Assembly: GCA_029215795.1 (NCBI GenBank)
Contig: JARDYH010000002.1
Location: forward strand, 59,497,001-59,561,000
Reading direction: 5' to 3'
Length of the DNA: 64,000 nucleotides
DNA from: Anniella stebbinsi
Taxonomy: Eukaryota > Chordata > Lepidosauria > Squamata > Anniellidae
The position numbers and the translations under genes were made by a program. Shown one piece after another: positions 23,172 through 35,400 of this stretch (positions are counted from its first letter, which is position 1; every line of letters begins with the position of its first letter). Under the pieces are notes generated by a model. The model made no database searches. It saw only the letters and a list, made by a program, of their open reading frames with translations, and was not told the DNA's origin.

Positions 23172-23560
23172 TAAGAACATAAAAAGAGAGGCATGCTGAA
23201 ACAGACCAAAGGTCTAGCTAGCCCAGTATTCTGTTCACACAATGGGAAACCAGCTGCCTGTGGGAAGCCCACAAGTACGACATGAGTGCAACGGCAGCCT
23301 CCCACTCATGTTCCCAAGCAACTAGTATACAGAGGCAAACTGCCTCTGATATTGGAAGTAATATATAGCCATCATTACTAGTAGCCATTGATAGTTTTAT
23401 CCTCCATGATTTTTTAATAATTCAATTTTAAAACCATCCAAGCTAGTGGCCATTACTACACCTTGAGATAACAAATTTCATAGTTTAACCATGCACTGTG
23501 GGAAGAAGTACCTCCTTTAATCTCCCACCATTTGGCTTCATGGGATAAGCCCAGGTTCTA
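23172..23560 (+). repeat. Old interspersed repeat common in lizards
   Basis: ATAAGAACATAAAAAGAGAG, GGGAAGCCCACAAGTACGAC, AGAGGCAAACTGCCTCTGAT, AGTAGCCATTGATAGTTTTA and TTCATAGTTTAACCATGCAC are recognisable from a widely dispersed reptilian repeat. I cannot name its class with certainty. Confidence 0.55.
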
Positions 23561-23610
23561 ATTAAGATGGTCAAACTAGTGTGTCATGGCTTGAAATAGA
23601 TAAGAATCTG

Positions 23611-23757
23611 CTTTATTTATTTATTTGTTTTATTTCTAACCCGCCTCTCCATCCAGATCGAGGCGGGGAACAACAATAAATATAAATATAAAAATCATAA
23701 AATAGATAAACCATTAAAACAGATAAAAACAAATACATTATTAAAAACATCTTAACA
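23611..23757 (-). mobile_element. L2 3' end fragment (copy C)
   Basis: Minus-strand tail TTTATTTATTTA, then the CCCGCCTC...GAGGCGGG hairpin at about 23640-23668 and the A-rich 3' UTR. The insertion is truncated before any coding sequence. It matches the 3' UTR of copy B more closely than that of copy A over AAAACAGATAAAAAC. Confidence 0.85.
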
Positions 23758-24330
23758 CACTATACACACACAGTGTTCCAAACGGAAAGTGTTTTACCTA
23801 TGGGTATAGCACTGGCCATATTTAAGGAGAGTCGGGACTAGTTCACATATGCTTGTTCACACAATAAGTGCAGCATAAAATGATGACATGCAAATCTTGA
23901 AGGAACCATTACAGGGTAATTGACACAGACAGGACTTTAAAATTGCCTCAACTTGCCACCTCAAACAGAAAAATGTTACAGTTGAATTGGTTCACCTTTT
24001 CATTGTGAATCATTAGTTGTTGAGTAATTGAGAGACCCAAGTGATGTAGAAGCATATGTGAATCAGCCCACAGACAAGAGCGATAGAGTTCAAACAGGTT
24101 GAACTATTATCTTTTAAGATGTAAGGGAGCCCTGTGTTTGGCTGCTTTCATGCTGGTAGTGCCTAGTGCTAAATAATTATGTGATCTTTCATTGTAAGTT
24201 ACAAGTAGAACTGCAATTGATTTTCCACACTAATGGGTATATTGAATTCCCCCCATATGTTTATCCTGTTATGTTCCACAGTGTGTGGAACATCAGTGGC
24301 TGTGACATAGCTGCTGTGGATGGAGAAGGG

Positions 24331-24611
24331 GGCTGCCTCTACAAGAGAGGTTTAAAGCGCGTTATCTCTCCAATTATGCGCATTATTGAATGCATGTTAA
24401 ACAGCGAGTTTTATTTTGCTCCGGCCGTTAAAGCGCATTTTGACTATGTGAACAAGCGATTATGCGCATTAACTACTTGTAAAGTGCATTTTGGTCATCC
24501 CTTAATGTGCTTCGCCGCTTCTCGTGCAGAGGTATTAGGTTAAATGCGCTTCTGCGATTATGCGCATAATCGGCTAACCAGGCGCAAAAGCGAATCCTTG
24601 TAGAAGGCACC
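24331..24611 (+). mobile_element. GCGCAT-rich MITE, copy 3 (internally deleted)
   Basis: Ends GGCTGCCTCTACAAGAG and CCTTGTAGAAGGCACC. It lacks the roughly 60-base segment with the second TTACCTCTACAAGAACGGAG block that follows the left end in copy 4, and is of the copy 2 subtype on its right half (CTCGTGCAGAGGTATTAGG). Confidence 0.85.
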
Positions 24612-26400
24612 GGGGAAAGTCCAATTCACCTGAATGATCATTTGAAGAAAAAAATATTCGTTTTAGATCGCAAGTATTTATTAGAAAAAACCCTGCAATG
24701 ATAAAATCTAGAAAAGTTGTTCTCCCATCATTTTAAAATTAGTGTCCTTCAATTAAAACACTATACAACCTTTTTTCATTTAAGCAGTATTTAGTTAACT
24801 TTTAAAATATATATATATCAGGGAAAGCATCTTAGCAGTCATTAAAATATTGATTAAAATTAATGGGGTGATAAAATAGCACCCATCACAAAGGTTATAA
24901 TGGCTCTGTGCTTTGCTGGTCACCTGCCTGATACATCACTGCCCATGTTAAAATGACATCTCTTTAAAAAAACAACAACCCAGAAGAGTAGTGCTAAGGG
25001 CATCTACACATGTGGAATTTGCACAGCCCTTCTGTACCAAAAAAAGTCTGTGGCCTGAGAAAAGTCGGAAGAACCACATGGAAAATATGGGAGGATAACT
25101 ATTGATGAAGGCATCATATGGATGCCCCATAAAAAGGAAGTGAAGAAAGCATGGCAATTCACACTAGATGTCTACTGTGGAAGCACCCTTTCTAATCAAC
25201 ATTTAAGCAAATAAATGTATTCTGGACAAAGAAAACTAACTTTATTAAATTCATGTATGGTTTTGATTTCTGAATAGTTTTATATGCACAAATGTCTCTT
25301 AAAAAGAGAGCCAGCTGCAGTTTTCAGTAGCATCTATCTATGATTTTGCTGATTTAAAAGTTTCACTATTTGCTTCTTGCTTTGCTTTCTCTGAGATGAA
25401 AGAAAAATTGGAGGAATTACATGCTTAAATACAGAGATTTTTAAATAGACAGTGAGATTTAAAAGTTAGAGCAACTGCAGGTGTGTGGTACAGAAAGCAG
25501 AACAGTTATTTAAAATAGTTGCATGGAGGTGGTTTTGAGGAGGCTGGATAGCAATAGAGGTCTACTGTGAAGTGTAGCAGTATTTACCCATCACTCAAAA
25601 TCATCATAAGTCTACTAAACTTAGAAACATTTCCATATAACCTACTGGTGCCCACATCTTTCTTTTAATAAGGAATGACTACATAAAGTGTTTGAACTTT
25701 TAAAGCTTCTTTTACTTGAGATAATTTTAAAACTCAAGTTTCCATTGCCGGTGCCCGATTATGTAAGCCTGGAACAGGAAGAACCCAGAAGCACTCTTTG
25801 AGGCTCATGGTGGGAGGGAGCTTTCAGGAGGCAGAAAGGAAAAGGGACACCTTCCCTCCCTCCTTTCCCACTAGCCTGAAACTTTCTCTCTCTGTTCTAT
25901 GACGTGCTAAAGAGCTCTGATTTGGATCAGGCTACCAAACCTAATCCAGTGGGTGTTATAACTATATGGCGGTAGATTTCTGGAGAGTGGGTGAGGAAAA
26001 AGGCATGTGTATGTGTCTGTGCTTATACATACACATTCACACTTCATGATGACATGTATCCCATTGACCCTAATCCATTCTCCAACCAGTTTTCTCTTCC
26101 CTTTTGTCCTCCCCATCTGCAAATGACACCCTTAATATTCCTTTGTTCAACTGCCTTCAATATTCCCGAGATACCTGAAGACAGACTGATGGGGGGAAGG
26201 GAGCTGAAAATTGTTTTTATTTAATTTTGAAATGAATACATTCCTTCATATCTGAGGAGGGGTCTCTTGAGTAAGTAGAAAGCACATCCTTATCTTTCGG
26301 TGGCCCTCTTTTTTCCAGATATGATAGGCCCCAGACTACCCGTGTTTGGTAACGAAGGGAATTATAGTATAAATTGACTGTTGGTTAAAACTATTAGTTG
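24612..26400. other. Unassigned intron
   Basis: AT-rich, no recognised gene. GCATCTACACATGTGGAATT near 25000 may be a repeat remnant. Confidence 0.45.
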
Positions 26401-27460
26401 ACTTTTACACTGTGTGGTCAAAGGGCCAATTTATACAGAAAGCAGAATTGCACCGATTCAGACTGCTGTGCATCGTCTTGGAAGAGGAGCTGCTCCTCCT
26501 GGGCTAGGTTGTGGTCCTGCAGCTGCTACTTTTGGGCAGGGGCAGTGTGTATGCTTCTGGCACATCTGAGGTGGCCTATTGTTGCAGAGGACTGAGTGGT
26601 GCTGCTAAACCAGAGCTACCACCTGTTGCAGTGGTGCTACCAATACCTGTGCTGCAGAAGCATTCAGCACATTGTCTCAAATATTTATCTTTTTGTGGAA
26701 TCCCCCAACCCTCCCATGAAGTGGGATGTATCTCCCAACTCCAGCGGCAGAGAGAGGGAGTGGCAAATTGCACACGGGTGCTGCTGGGTTGATGGGTGAA
26801 TGCTGCAGGGCTGAAGCCACATTGAGCCCCACCAGCCACTCTGCCACCATGGCATTTGCCACAGTGGGAGAATGCAGCTGATGGGGTCCTTTAGGGCTGC
26901 TGCCCGGTGGCACTACAGTGGGTGCCCCAGAGATCTCTGCTGACCCCACTCTTTCACTGTGGCTAATGGCAGGGCTCTCTGGAGCTGCCATCACCTGCCC
27001 TCTGGATTGCTCTGAGGATTCTCTCAAAGTGAGCCAGTGGCATACTCACTGAAGAGCTGTGTCGGCCATAAAAAGCAGCCAGTGCAACTCTGCAGAGAGC
27101 CAGCCAGGCCAAAATACCATTCTCTAAGGGGTCATTCCTGGCATTATGGGAGGAGGTGTCCTTGGAGATCACCCATGATATAGACAATCTCTAGGGACAC
27201 CCCTCAGAGCCAGGCATTTTGGCCTGGCCAGCTCTTCAAAGTACCTGCCTACCCACTTGCTCACCTGCTGGCTTCTTCTGAGAGGATCCAACAGAGGAAG
27301 CAGCAGCAACAATGGGATGGGGTGGGTGGGTAGTGGGGAGATGCGGCAACAAAGACGGTGGGCTCCGCAGCAGTGGCAATGTTGGGTGGCAGTGGCATGT
27401 GTTTGCTCTTCCACCTCAGGCAACAGGAAACCTTGTGCCAACGCTGCATTATATCATAGG
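26401..27460. other. GC-rich block of unknown origin
   Basis: About 1 kb with GCTGCTCCTCCTGGGC, CTGCTGCCC and similar Gly/Ala-coding-like stretches; several overlapping open frames on both strands but no conserved motif. Composition differs sharply from the flanks, suggesting an inserted non-autonomous DNA element. Confidence 0.35.
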
Positions 27461-28384
27461 AAATCTTTTATTGTATGAATTTTGTGACATGTATAAGTTC
27501 CATAAGATCCCCTTTAAAAAGAGAGAAAGAATCTGAGATTATATCAAATGACTTTCTGTCAAGAGAGCATGTCTGCTTCTAACGTTTGTTTCCCAGTTCT
27601 GTGTCAAACAAAATGTCAGAGGAAGGAAACAATATTTATATACGTTTTAGATGTAAAACACAAAAGAATTAAGTCTGACAAAGATTCCAGTTGTATTTCT
27701 GAGATAGGTAAAATGGAAACGCTGAGTATTGTGATTTCTTTCTTTCCTTCCTTTTTCATTTACATTTAGTAGCAATTCAGTTATCATGAACAGATGGTTA
27801 CCCTGGCCTTTATTTTAATGCATGTGACCTCCTGGTACCCCTTTCTGTTTGCTTTTCATGATCAAAATGAATTTCCTTGCATATTAAATTTGAGTCTCTG
27901 TCATATGTATGTTTAATGAAATTAATTCTCACAATGTCAGGTTCACAGGCATAGATTCCCACAACACACTAAACAGTTAAATGGGAATATTAAGAGGGTT
28001 GGGTGTGCACTGAAGACAAGTTTTGGATCAGATCCTACTTTGGGAATTAGGCCAATTAGGCTTAGACCGCTTCAGGCGCAACCTGTTTTGGCTTGGATCC
28101 AAACCAGAACCTCACCTCAGAAAAAATAAGATTTCATATGTTTGCTCATTGGCTTACATGAGGAATTGAACAAATAACTATAATATTTTGACAAAATTGC
28201 ACAAAATATGCAGGCATAGTTGCCCCTTTTAAGGGAATGAAGCCTGCCAAATTTCAGATGGAAAATTACCATGACTTTTGTGCAAGGGCAGTCCTTAATA
28301 GTTTGGATGTGTTGAAAAAGTATTAGCTTTCCCCCTCTAGTTGTTTTGTGGGCAATTGGTATAAAAATGGCAACCTTTGAGAGG

Positions 28385-28532
28385 TGAAAAAATGAGAGGC
28401 ATGCTCTGGTGCTCTGAAACAGTCTTTTTCTTTAAATTTTAATAAATTCTTCGATTGGTAGATCAAATAATTTATTAAAAATTAAAGAAAAAGACTGTTT
28501 CATAGCACCAGAGCCTGCCTCTCATTTTTTCA
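28385..28532. repeat. Fold-back repeat, about 64-bp arms
   Basis: Left arm 28385-28448 (TGAAAAAATGAGAGGCATGC to TTTAATAAATT) pairs with right arm 28469-28532 (AATTTATTAAAAATTAAAGA to CTCATTTTTTCA), with a 20-base spacer. Nearly perfect, so either young or maintained. Confidence 0.88.
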
Positions 28533-29454
28533 TCAGTTTGGTGGTGCTCTTTTCCCTCTTTTTTACACCAAACCTTTGAGAGGTGCCTTCAGGTAAGTAA
28601 CCTGAAAAATTTGAGACAGATAGATACAAGGGTTGTATCAGAGGACTCTTTAAAGTTTGTGGTGAGTGGGGTTTACTTTCCCCTCCCCCTATTGTTTTGT
28701 GGACAATTTGTACAAAGATAACAGACATCATTGAGCTTCCCCTAGGTAAGTAACCTGTAAAAACTCAGAAAAACAGAGAATTATGATGAATGCAAAATAG
28801 GTTCAGACTTCGTTTTTGTTTTCCACTCCATTGACACAAGATGATAAGTTCCTTCTACATTCCTCTTAAAGGCATTGCTATTGGAAGGTAAAAATAGATC
28901 CCCGTTTCCGCACTACTAGTAGGAATAGTGACACTGCTTGGTGTCGCTATGAGGCTGAAGTCCGTGGTCCTATCTCTCTGAGAAACATGACTCTTGCTTG
29001 GTCCACTAAACCTGACTTGTCCCAAGTCCTCAATGTGAATTGGACCTCATAGCACACCATTATGCTAGTCGGTCACTATAACAGGGCTGGCTGGCTGAAA
29101 TAGAACATACTGCTTCCATGCCGCTACTGGCAGAGTGGAAGCAACAATATTCTTCAGTGATCCTGAAGCTGCCATGCCCGCCCTAGGGATCATGCATCAT
29201 GTAACAATATGAATGAGATGCTAGATTCAGACTGAGTGTGTTGTGGTTCCGGGGAAGAACCAGGAACTAGTTAAGGGCAACAGCCACTGTTTCTGGCCTG
29301 AGGAGAGAGATGCCACAGACTGTGAGAGCTCAATGGAAAGGCTTTGTTTGAATAAAACTTGTCAGTTTGTTTGAAGGCAGAATGGGTGTGTGTGCAGTCC
29401 ACAACTTTGAAATACAGAGGATTGCTTGGATGGGGCTAACGTTAAAGGCCCCCC

Positions 29455-29458
<4 letters not shown>

Positions 29459-29521
<63 letters not shown>
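29459..29521. repeat. Compound (TC)n(TG)n microsatellite
   Basis: About 17 TC units pass directly into about 14 TG units. One strand alternates pyrimidines and then purine-pyrimidine, a form able to adopt H-DNA and Z-DNA. Confidence 0.9.
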
Positions 29522-29524
<3 letters not shown>

Positions 29525-29539
29525 CACATGTGCACGTAC

Positions 29540-29620
29540 ATAAACATGTACAGCCCCAGGGCCTCTTGCCAACACTGGATGTGGCCCTTGGAGCTGAAAA
29601 GGTTGCGAGCCCCTGCCTTA
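29540..29620 (+). mobile_element. hAT-like right-end fragment
   Basis: Reads CACTGGATGTGGCCCTTGGA then GGTTGCGAGCCCCTG, a typical hAT (Charlie-like) right terminus. The left part is replaced by the compound microsatellite. Confidence 0.4.
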
Positions 29621-29959
29621 GATGATACTTACTATCCCTATGCTGCATTTAATTTCTCAATGCTGAATTCTACCCGAACGCATATGATCTCTTCCTGGAA
29701 AATCTAACAAACAACTACTCTTTGCCAGGAATGATTACAAGATTCTAAATGGGACACTGTTCTAGTTCTGGGTCAGATTAACAATTCTGGTGACCCATTC
29801 TGAAAGAAAGATTGGGGTACATATATATTCACTCTCAACATAAAAAATTATAGCACCCCAAGTTAAAAATGATTTAGCACCCCAAGTTAAAATGTTTTTG
29901 CAAGCCTTGGGATACGTTTTACTGATATTCAGTCCAACTGTTTAATTTAGGATAAATTG

Positions 29960-30350
29960 AACAGTAAGTTGTGGGGAGGTGGAGTGTGGGTCACCTTCAC
30001 CTACAAAGTAGTGGGCAACTTTGTGGGGGAGCTGGAGGGTGCATGTCCCCCCCAATCCATCAGGGACCACACCCAACTGATTGCCATCAAAATTGGTACT
30101 GCTGTCAAAATTACTGCTGAATTTGCAACCATGGCCCAAAAGGAGCACTTTTGTAAAAAGATAAAACACAATTGTGCTCCTGGGGGGTGAGGGGAGCTTT
30201 TGTTAGCATGATTATTTCCCTACAAAATTGCTGCATATTTTTACTACCACCAGAGCAGCAAATTTGGTGGGGGCAGGGTGGCTGTAAAAATAGCCAAGGG
30301 GGCTGGATGTGGCCCATGAACTACCTGTTGCCCACCACTGACCTAGATCA
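29960..30350. mobile_element. hAT-like non-autonomous element
   Basis: The right end GTTGCCCACCACTG, reversed, is CAGTGGTGGGCAAC, a Charlie-type terminus, preceded by GGCTGGATGTGGCCCATGAA. The left end near 29961 (CAGTAAGTTGTGGGG) is a weaker match. No coding sequence. Confidence 0.5.
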
Positions 30351-30828
30351 TCTGGCTTTGCTAGTCCATATTAATTGACATTTGGTGATTAGCATATTGA
30401 GCTAAAATTACTGTAAAGTTGTAAATTACTTTTTATTTGTCTCTTATAGCACATATGCTTGAACGTGTAACTGCAACTATTTACTTTTTTCCTGCAGTTC
30501 AAACTCAATAGTAGAAACAAATGTACTCTATTTAGGTACAAATGAAGGCCAATCACATGGAGGACTGTTTTCAATTCCTGCTGACATTTTTGTTTTGCCA
30601 ACCTGGATTGGTTATGGTATGAAGTGGATGTCTGAGTGGGCCACCAGGTGCTCAGATGCTAATTTGGCATATCAGCATAAATGTTTCAGTGAGTATTTGA
30701 GGATTTTCTGGAGTAATATAACCTACAGCCTACATACTACCCACAATAATAGGGTGAACCAGCATTTCATCACTAAAGTTTTGAACTCCAACAATGCATG
30801 TTTTCCTCTTATTTAATTTGCAAAGTTT

Positions 30829-31188
30829 TAGGCTGCCTCTACAAGAGGCATTTAAAGCTCTTTCAAGATGCATTAAAAATTTACCTCTACAAGAACGGAG
30901 CGCAAATCAGGCGTAGAGGCGCGTTTTCTCTCCGATTATGCGCATTATCGAATGCGCGTTAAATAGCGAGTTTTATTTTGCTCTGGCAGTTAAAGCACAT
31001 TTTCACTATGTGAACATGCGATTCTCCGCATTAACTACTTGTAAAGCGCATTTGAAACAACCGGTAAGGTCACCAGTTGAGTGCTCAATTACCTCCTGCA
31101 TACAAGCATTTACGATAAAGTGCTTCAGCGATTATGCACATAATCGGCTAACCAGGCGTCAAACGGAATCCATCTAGAGGGGGTCTTA
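30829..31188 (+). mobile_element. GCGCAT-rich MITE, copy 4
   Basis: About 360 bases, ends TAGGCTGCCTCTACAAGAGG and CATCTAGAGGGGGTCTTA. Very close to copy 1 in inverse orientation, including the TTGAGTGCTCAATTACCTCC segment, so copies 1 and 4 form one subtype. Confidence 0.87.
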
Positions 31189-32135
31189 GTTCAAGTTCTT
31201 AATAACAAATAGTATGATGTCGGCTCCAACCTAACTGCTCAGCAGCTATTGGGAACTCAGTATTTTTCCTTTTCTGGTCATTATTCTGCAAGACTTTACA
31301 TACATGGTTTTTTTTTTCCAAATGTGAACAAACAGAAGGTAAATACATCATGATATGACCCCCACCCTAAGCCCCATTTCTTGAACAAAGGGGTATAGCT
31401 AGTGAAAGGAGAAAGTTAAGGGGGGAGGTTGTCTCACAGTCCATAAATAATCCCATTGTAGTCTCACAGTCCATCAACATCATTGATTGTTGATGGGATC
31501 TCACAGAAGTAGTTTTGACAGAAAGAAGCTTACAAAACAGCATGAGTGATATTGCTACAAGAAGAAGCTATTGTCATCTCCAGCAAAAGTAGTTTTGAAA
31601 AATCTGGCATTTAATTTAGTGGAAAGGAGTATATTTCAATAAGAAACGGATATGTGTATTCTTTGGAACAAATGTTTAAAACCATTCAAGAAGCAAATGA
31701 GGAAGCAGATTAAAATCATATAAGTATCCTCCAGCAGCCGTTACTTCACTGTGAGATACATTAGCACAAATTTCCAGACCAAGTATCAATTTACCTTATA
31801 CAAGGCCCAAAATTATTATTCAACTCTCCAGCAGAACAAGTTGACTCTTTTCCTGCTAGCTCTTTGCTAAACGATGACTGGGTATGGATGAAACGCTGTG
31901 GCTCATTGTGGATTATTTAACCCACATCGTGCCATGCTGTCCATGGACTCCAGGCTGAATATACGACTTCTGTCCAGGGGTTGCCATGTCTTGCGAACCT
32001 GATGAGCATGGATTAAAAAAACTCTCACATAACCTATGCTTGCCAGATTCTCATGGCACAACAAACTCTGAGTGGTGGTTGCATATTCAAAATGGGAGCC
32101 CCACACATGCCACAGTTTCACTGTGGGTTAATTGA

Positions 32136-32402
32136 TTTTGATACAATCATCATCTATAGTCAGGATTTAAACAGGCCTTTGGCACAAATAAGTTCTCCTA
32201 CCGGGGTGCAGCTCCCATGAGCTAGTTGATTTAGCCCAATAAATAACCCACAATGGGCTGTCATGTCATGCAAACAGCCCTGAAGACGCTGCCCATATTG
32301 GGCTAAATCAACTTGTTCATGGGAGCTACACCCTTGTAGGAGAATTTATTTGTGCCAAAGGTTTGTTTAATTCCTAACTATAGACAATGATTGTATCAAA
32401 AT
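32136..32402. repeat. Long fold-back repeat, about 105-bp arms
   Basis: Left arm 32136-32240 (TTTTGATACAATCATCATCT to TTGATTTAGCCCAAT) pairs with right arm 32297-32402 (ATTGGGCTAAATCAACTTGT to AATGATTGTATCAAAA). The 56-base spacer has ACCCACAATGGGCTGTCATG, a motif of the AAGCC/ATGACAT repeat family seen elsewhere in the window. Confidence 0.88.
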
Positions 32403-35400
32403 TTATTGTTCAGCAGCATCCAGCCTGCCTAAAGTGGTAGAGTCTCCTAATAAGCAAGGAATAAGTAATATTCTGTCCATTGACCCTAACCTAGAGTAGC
32501 TAACCAAATGCTTGCCATGTAAAGAATACTATCACCATTGTTTGATAATATTCTTTACTTCAGGGCTATTTTCTAGGCATACAGTTCTCCCTTAGTGGAA
32601 AAAGAAACCTCTTCAGTGACTAGACATGCATACATACACAGCAGGATTCTTATTTATCTTTCAAAGCTCTCTTGTCAATAGCTAAGCTCTTCTTTATATG
32701 TATTTACAATTGGTTGCTGCTTTACACCTACATTGATACTATTGTTAACATCCTTCCCCCAGCATTTTGCTAATTTTGTCTATATTTCAATCCTTAAATA
32801 TGTTTATTACCAAGTATTTATCACATCTGTGATAAACATATTATTTAATTATTTAGGATGGCATATTTATTTCTATACATTGAGGCCTCCCTGTGTGTTG
32901 CTATTTTAATCAAAAGAGCACAAGGGCTTATTAATTAGAAATTGTTAAATTAAACTGAAATACTAAACATGCCTAGAAGTAAGTCTCATTGATATTTATT
33001 TCTGAATAAAACTGGTTAGCGTTTGGCTCCAAAATAATACATTAATGTAACAGTGATAGGTAACTAGGCTCAGAACAACCTCATACAGCCTCAGAAAGGC
33101 ATGAGATCTAAAATCTGTTTGGCATCTTATTTATGATACAGGAAAGTCCAATTTTATGTGGCGTCTACAACTTGATACCTAAGTGGGGTTATGTTGTCAA
33201 AAATAAATAGTACACTGAGCACAGAATTCAGATCGTGCAAATTATTTCTGTTCTCTTTCTTTGTGTACTAGATGAAAAGTATATACATACAAATCTTTCC
33301 TAATGTTTTATGTTAAACAAAATTAATAACTTTGCACATTTCTTCCCTCTTGGACTATGCTGTCTCCATGTGCAGTTTTATCATATCTGTCCTTCACACG
33401 TACTTGCCCACTGAGAGCAATCAAACAATACTAGCCAACAGCTGTTTTATGACTCATGTGAATCAGCTGCAAATGTGCCACTGTTCCGTGTCAGAGTGAC
33501 CTTTTGGAATTTTGTCTTCCCTCTTTTTCTTCATGGAGAGTTTTCCATATGGCCAAGTCATTTCATTTCTCCCTAGCATGTGGATATCTCCATATGGCCA
33601 GGCCCAGGTTACTTACAAAAAAGCTAGTGGATAGTCAATGCTCAGAGCTTTTTTTGTGATACAATCATAACTTCTTTTAATGTACTGTATGCCATTTTGG
33701 AAGGTGCTTTCCTACTTTCCCATCTCAGAGAAAATAACACCCTGGAGTCACTCTTCTTTAAGCTTATTCATATTGCTTGTCTAAGATAAGCTAGCGCTGT
33801 CACAAAAGCCATATTGTAACACTGAACTTTTTTTTTTTTTACAGTTGTTAATTATTCAGGTTAAGTCATTTATTTTTGACAACTTCTGTTGTTTGGATTA
33901 TTCAGTCTGAAAAATACACAGAAACCTCTGTAATCCTCAAAGAAGGTTTATTTCAAATCATGTAATATCCTTTTGATATAAGGAACTCTCTAAAGAAAAA
34001 AAAGTACCATCATGTATGAAAATCATGCAGTAGTTTATTTTGTTATGTGAACATGCAGTTAAGGAATGGATCTGTTCTGTAGCTTCGTGATATGTGTATG
34101 CAGATTTGTTATATAAGCACACGGTTTTCACAAATGCTATTGTATGGTTTTCCCTCCCTACATATAAGTTGTCACAGTGTAATGTCATGTGAAGCAACCC
34201 CTAATGTATGGTTAACTCTGGGGGGCGGGGGAGAAAGTGTTTACTACCTCAAGGCTGCATCTTTTCCCCCTCCTCCCATTACTTTAATACTAGAATTAAT
34301 ATCTAATAGTTGATTAAGAGAAATGTCTATGAATTATCCCTTTTTGAAAACCATTTTGAAAGAGTCATGGGCAGAGCAATCCTATGCCTGTTTACTCAGA
34401 AGTCCCTCTGTGATAAGTGAAAAGTATGCATAGGATTGCAGCCTTAGCCATGGACCAAACTTTGTTGTAATGCCACAGAATCCTGAAATTAACTCAGAGA
34501 CCATGTAGGTTGGTAATGTACCTCTTAAGCAACTGATTTTAAAATTATAATTTATTTATTTTGGTAACAGTGTCACTGCAATACTTTGTTGTACAGAATA
34601 TCCAAAAAATTGCTGTAGAAAAATAGATTAGTATAATTATGTCTGTACACTAATAACATGCCTGAAGACATTTTTGAATTTGAAATGATACAATGCAGTC
34701 AGAAGATGATTACTACACATTTTGTAACAAAAAAAATGTGATTGAATAATTCAGTGATAAAAATTAGAAACTTTGTAGTATTTGCCTGAGCTAAACATGA
34801 CTGATTCTAATCTTTTGGTATTTCTACTATGCTTTTGCAGTGGTTTTTATAGCCTGTTTTCATGATCTGGTCTTTTAAAACAATTCACAAAACTGTGAGT
34901 TGGGGCACAACTGTGTGATGTGAGAGGCTGAAGTGTTTTTTGTAAAGGTTCATGACCAGGTCTCTGGCAGAGCGGGAAAGCCCCATGAAGCCTTGATTTC
35001 ACATATGTACACATGCATCCCACACACACCACTAGTATATGGGCAGTTTATACAAGGGAAAGAGATCAAAGATGCATTAGAATTCTCTGACACCACAACA
35101 GCTGATTCGTGTGGGAGAACCACAGAAGCATCACCCTTTCTCACCCATCCCTAAACCCTGACTTGATAGGGGAAAAAGATGGGTAAGATGCCGGGAGGCA
35201 ATATTAACTCAGATATTTACCCACAGTTACAAGTAGGATGCCTTCTCGTTGCTCTGGAAGCTGAGGGCCAAAACAGACATCGCTTTAAATCTCTAGAGTA
35301 AGAGCTCCATCACACCAGCGATTTAGTGCACTCTTGACATGCCCGGTGTGCAGATTTGCAGCACAGTACTCACATGACGCCGTGCCTGTCCTGCTGACAC

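Noticed and set aside
29330..29648. Frames encoding Thr-His and Arg-Glu runs
   Set aside because: Direct translation of the TC/TG microsatellite.
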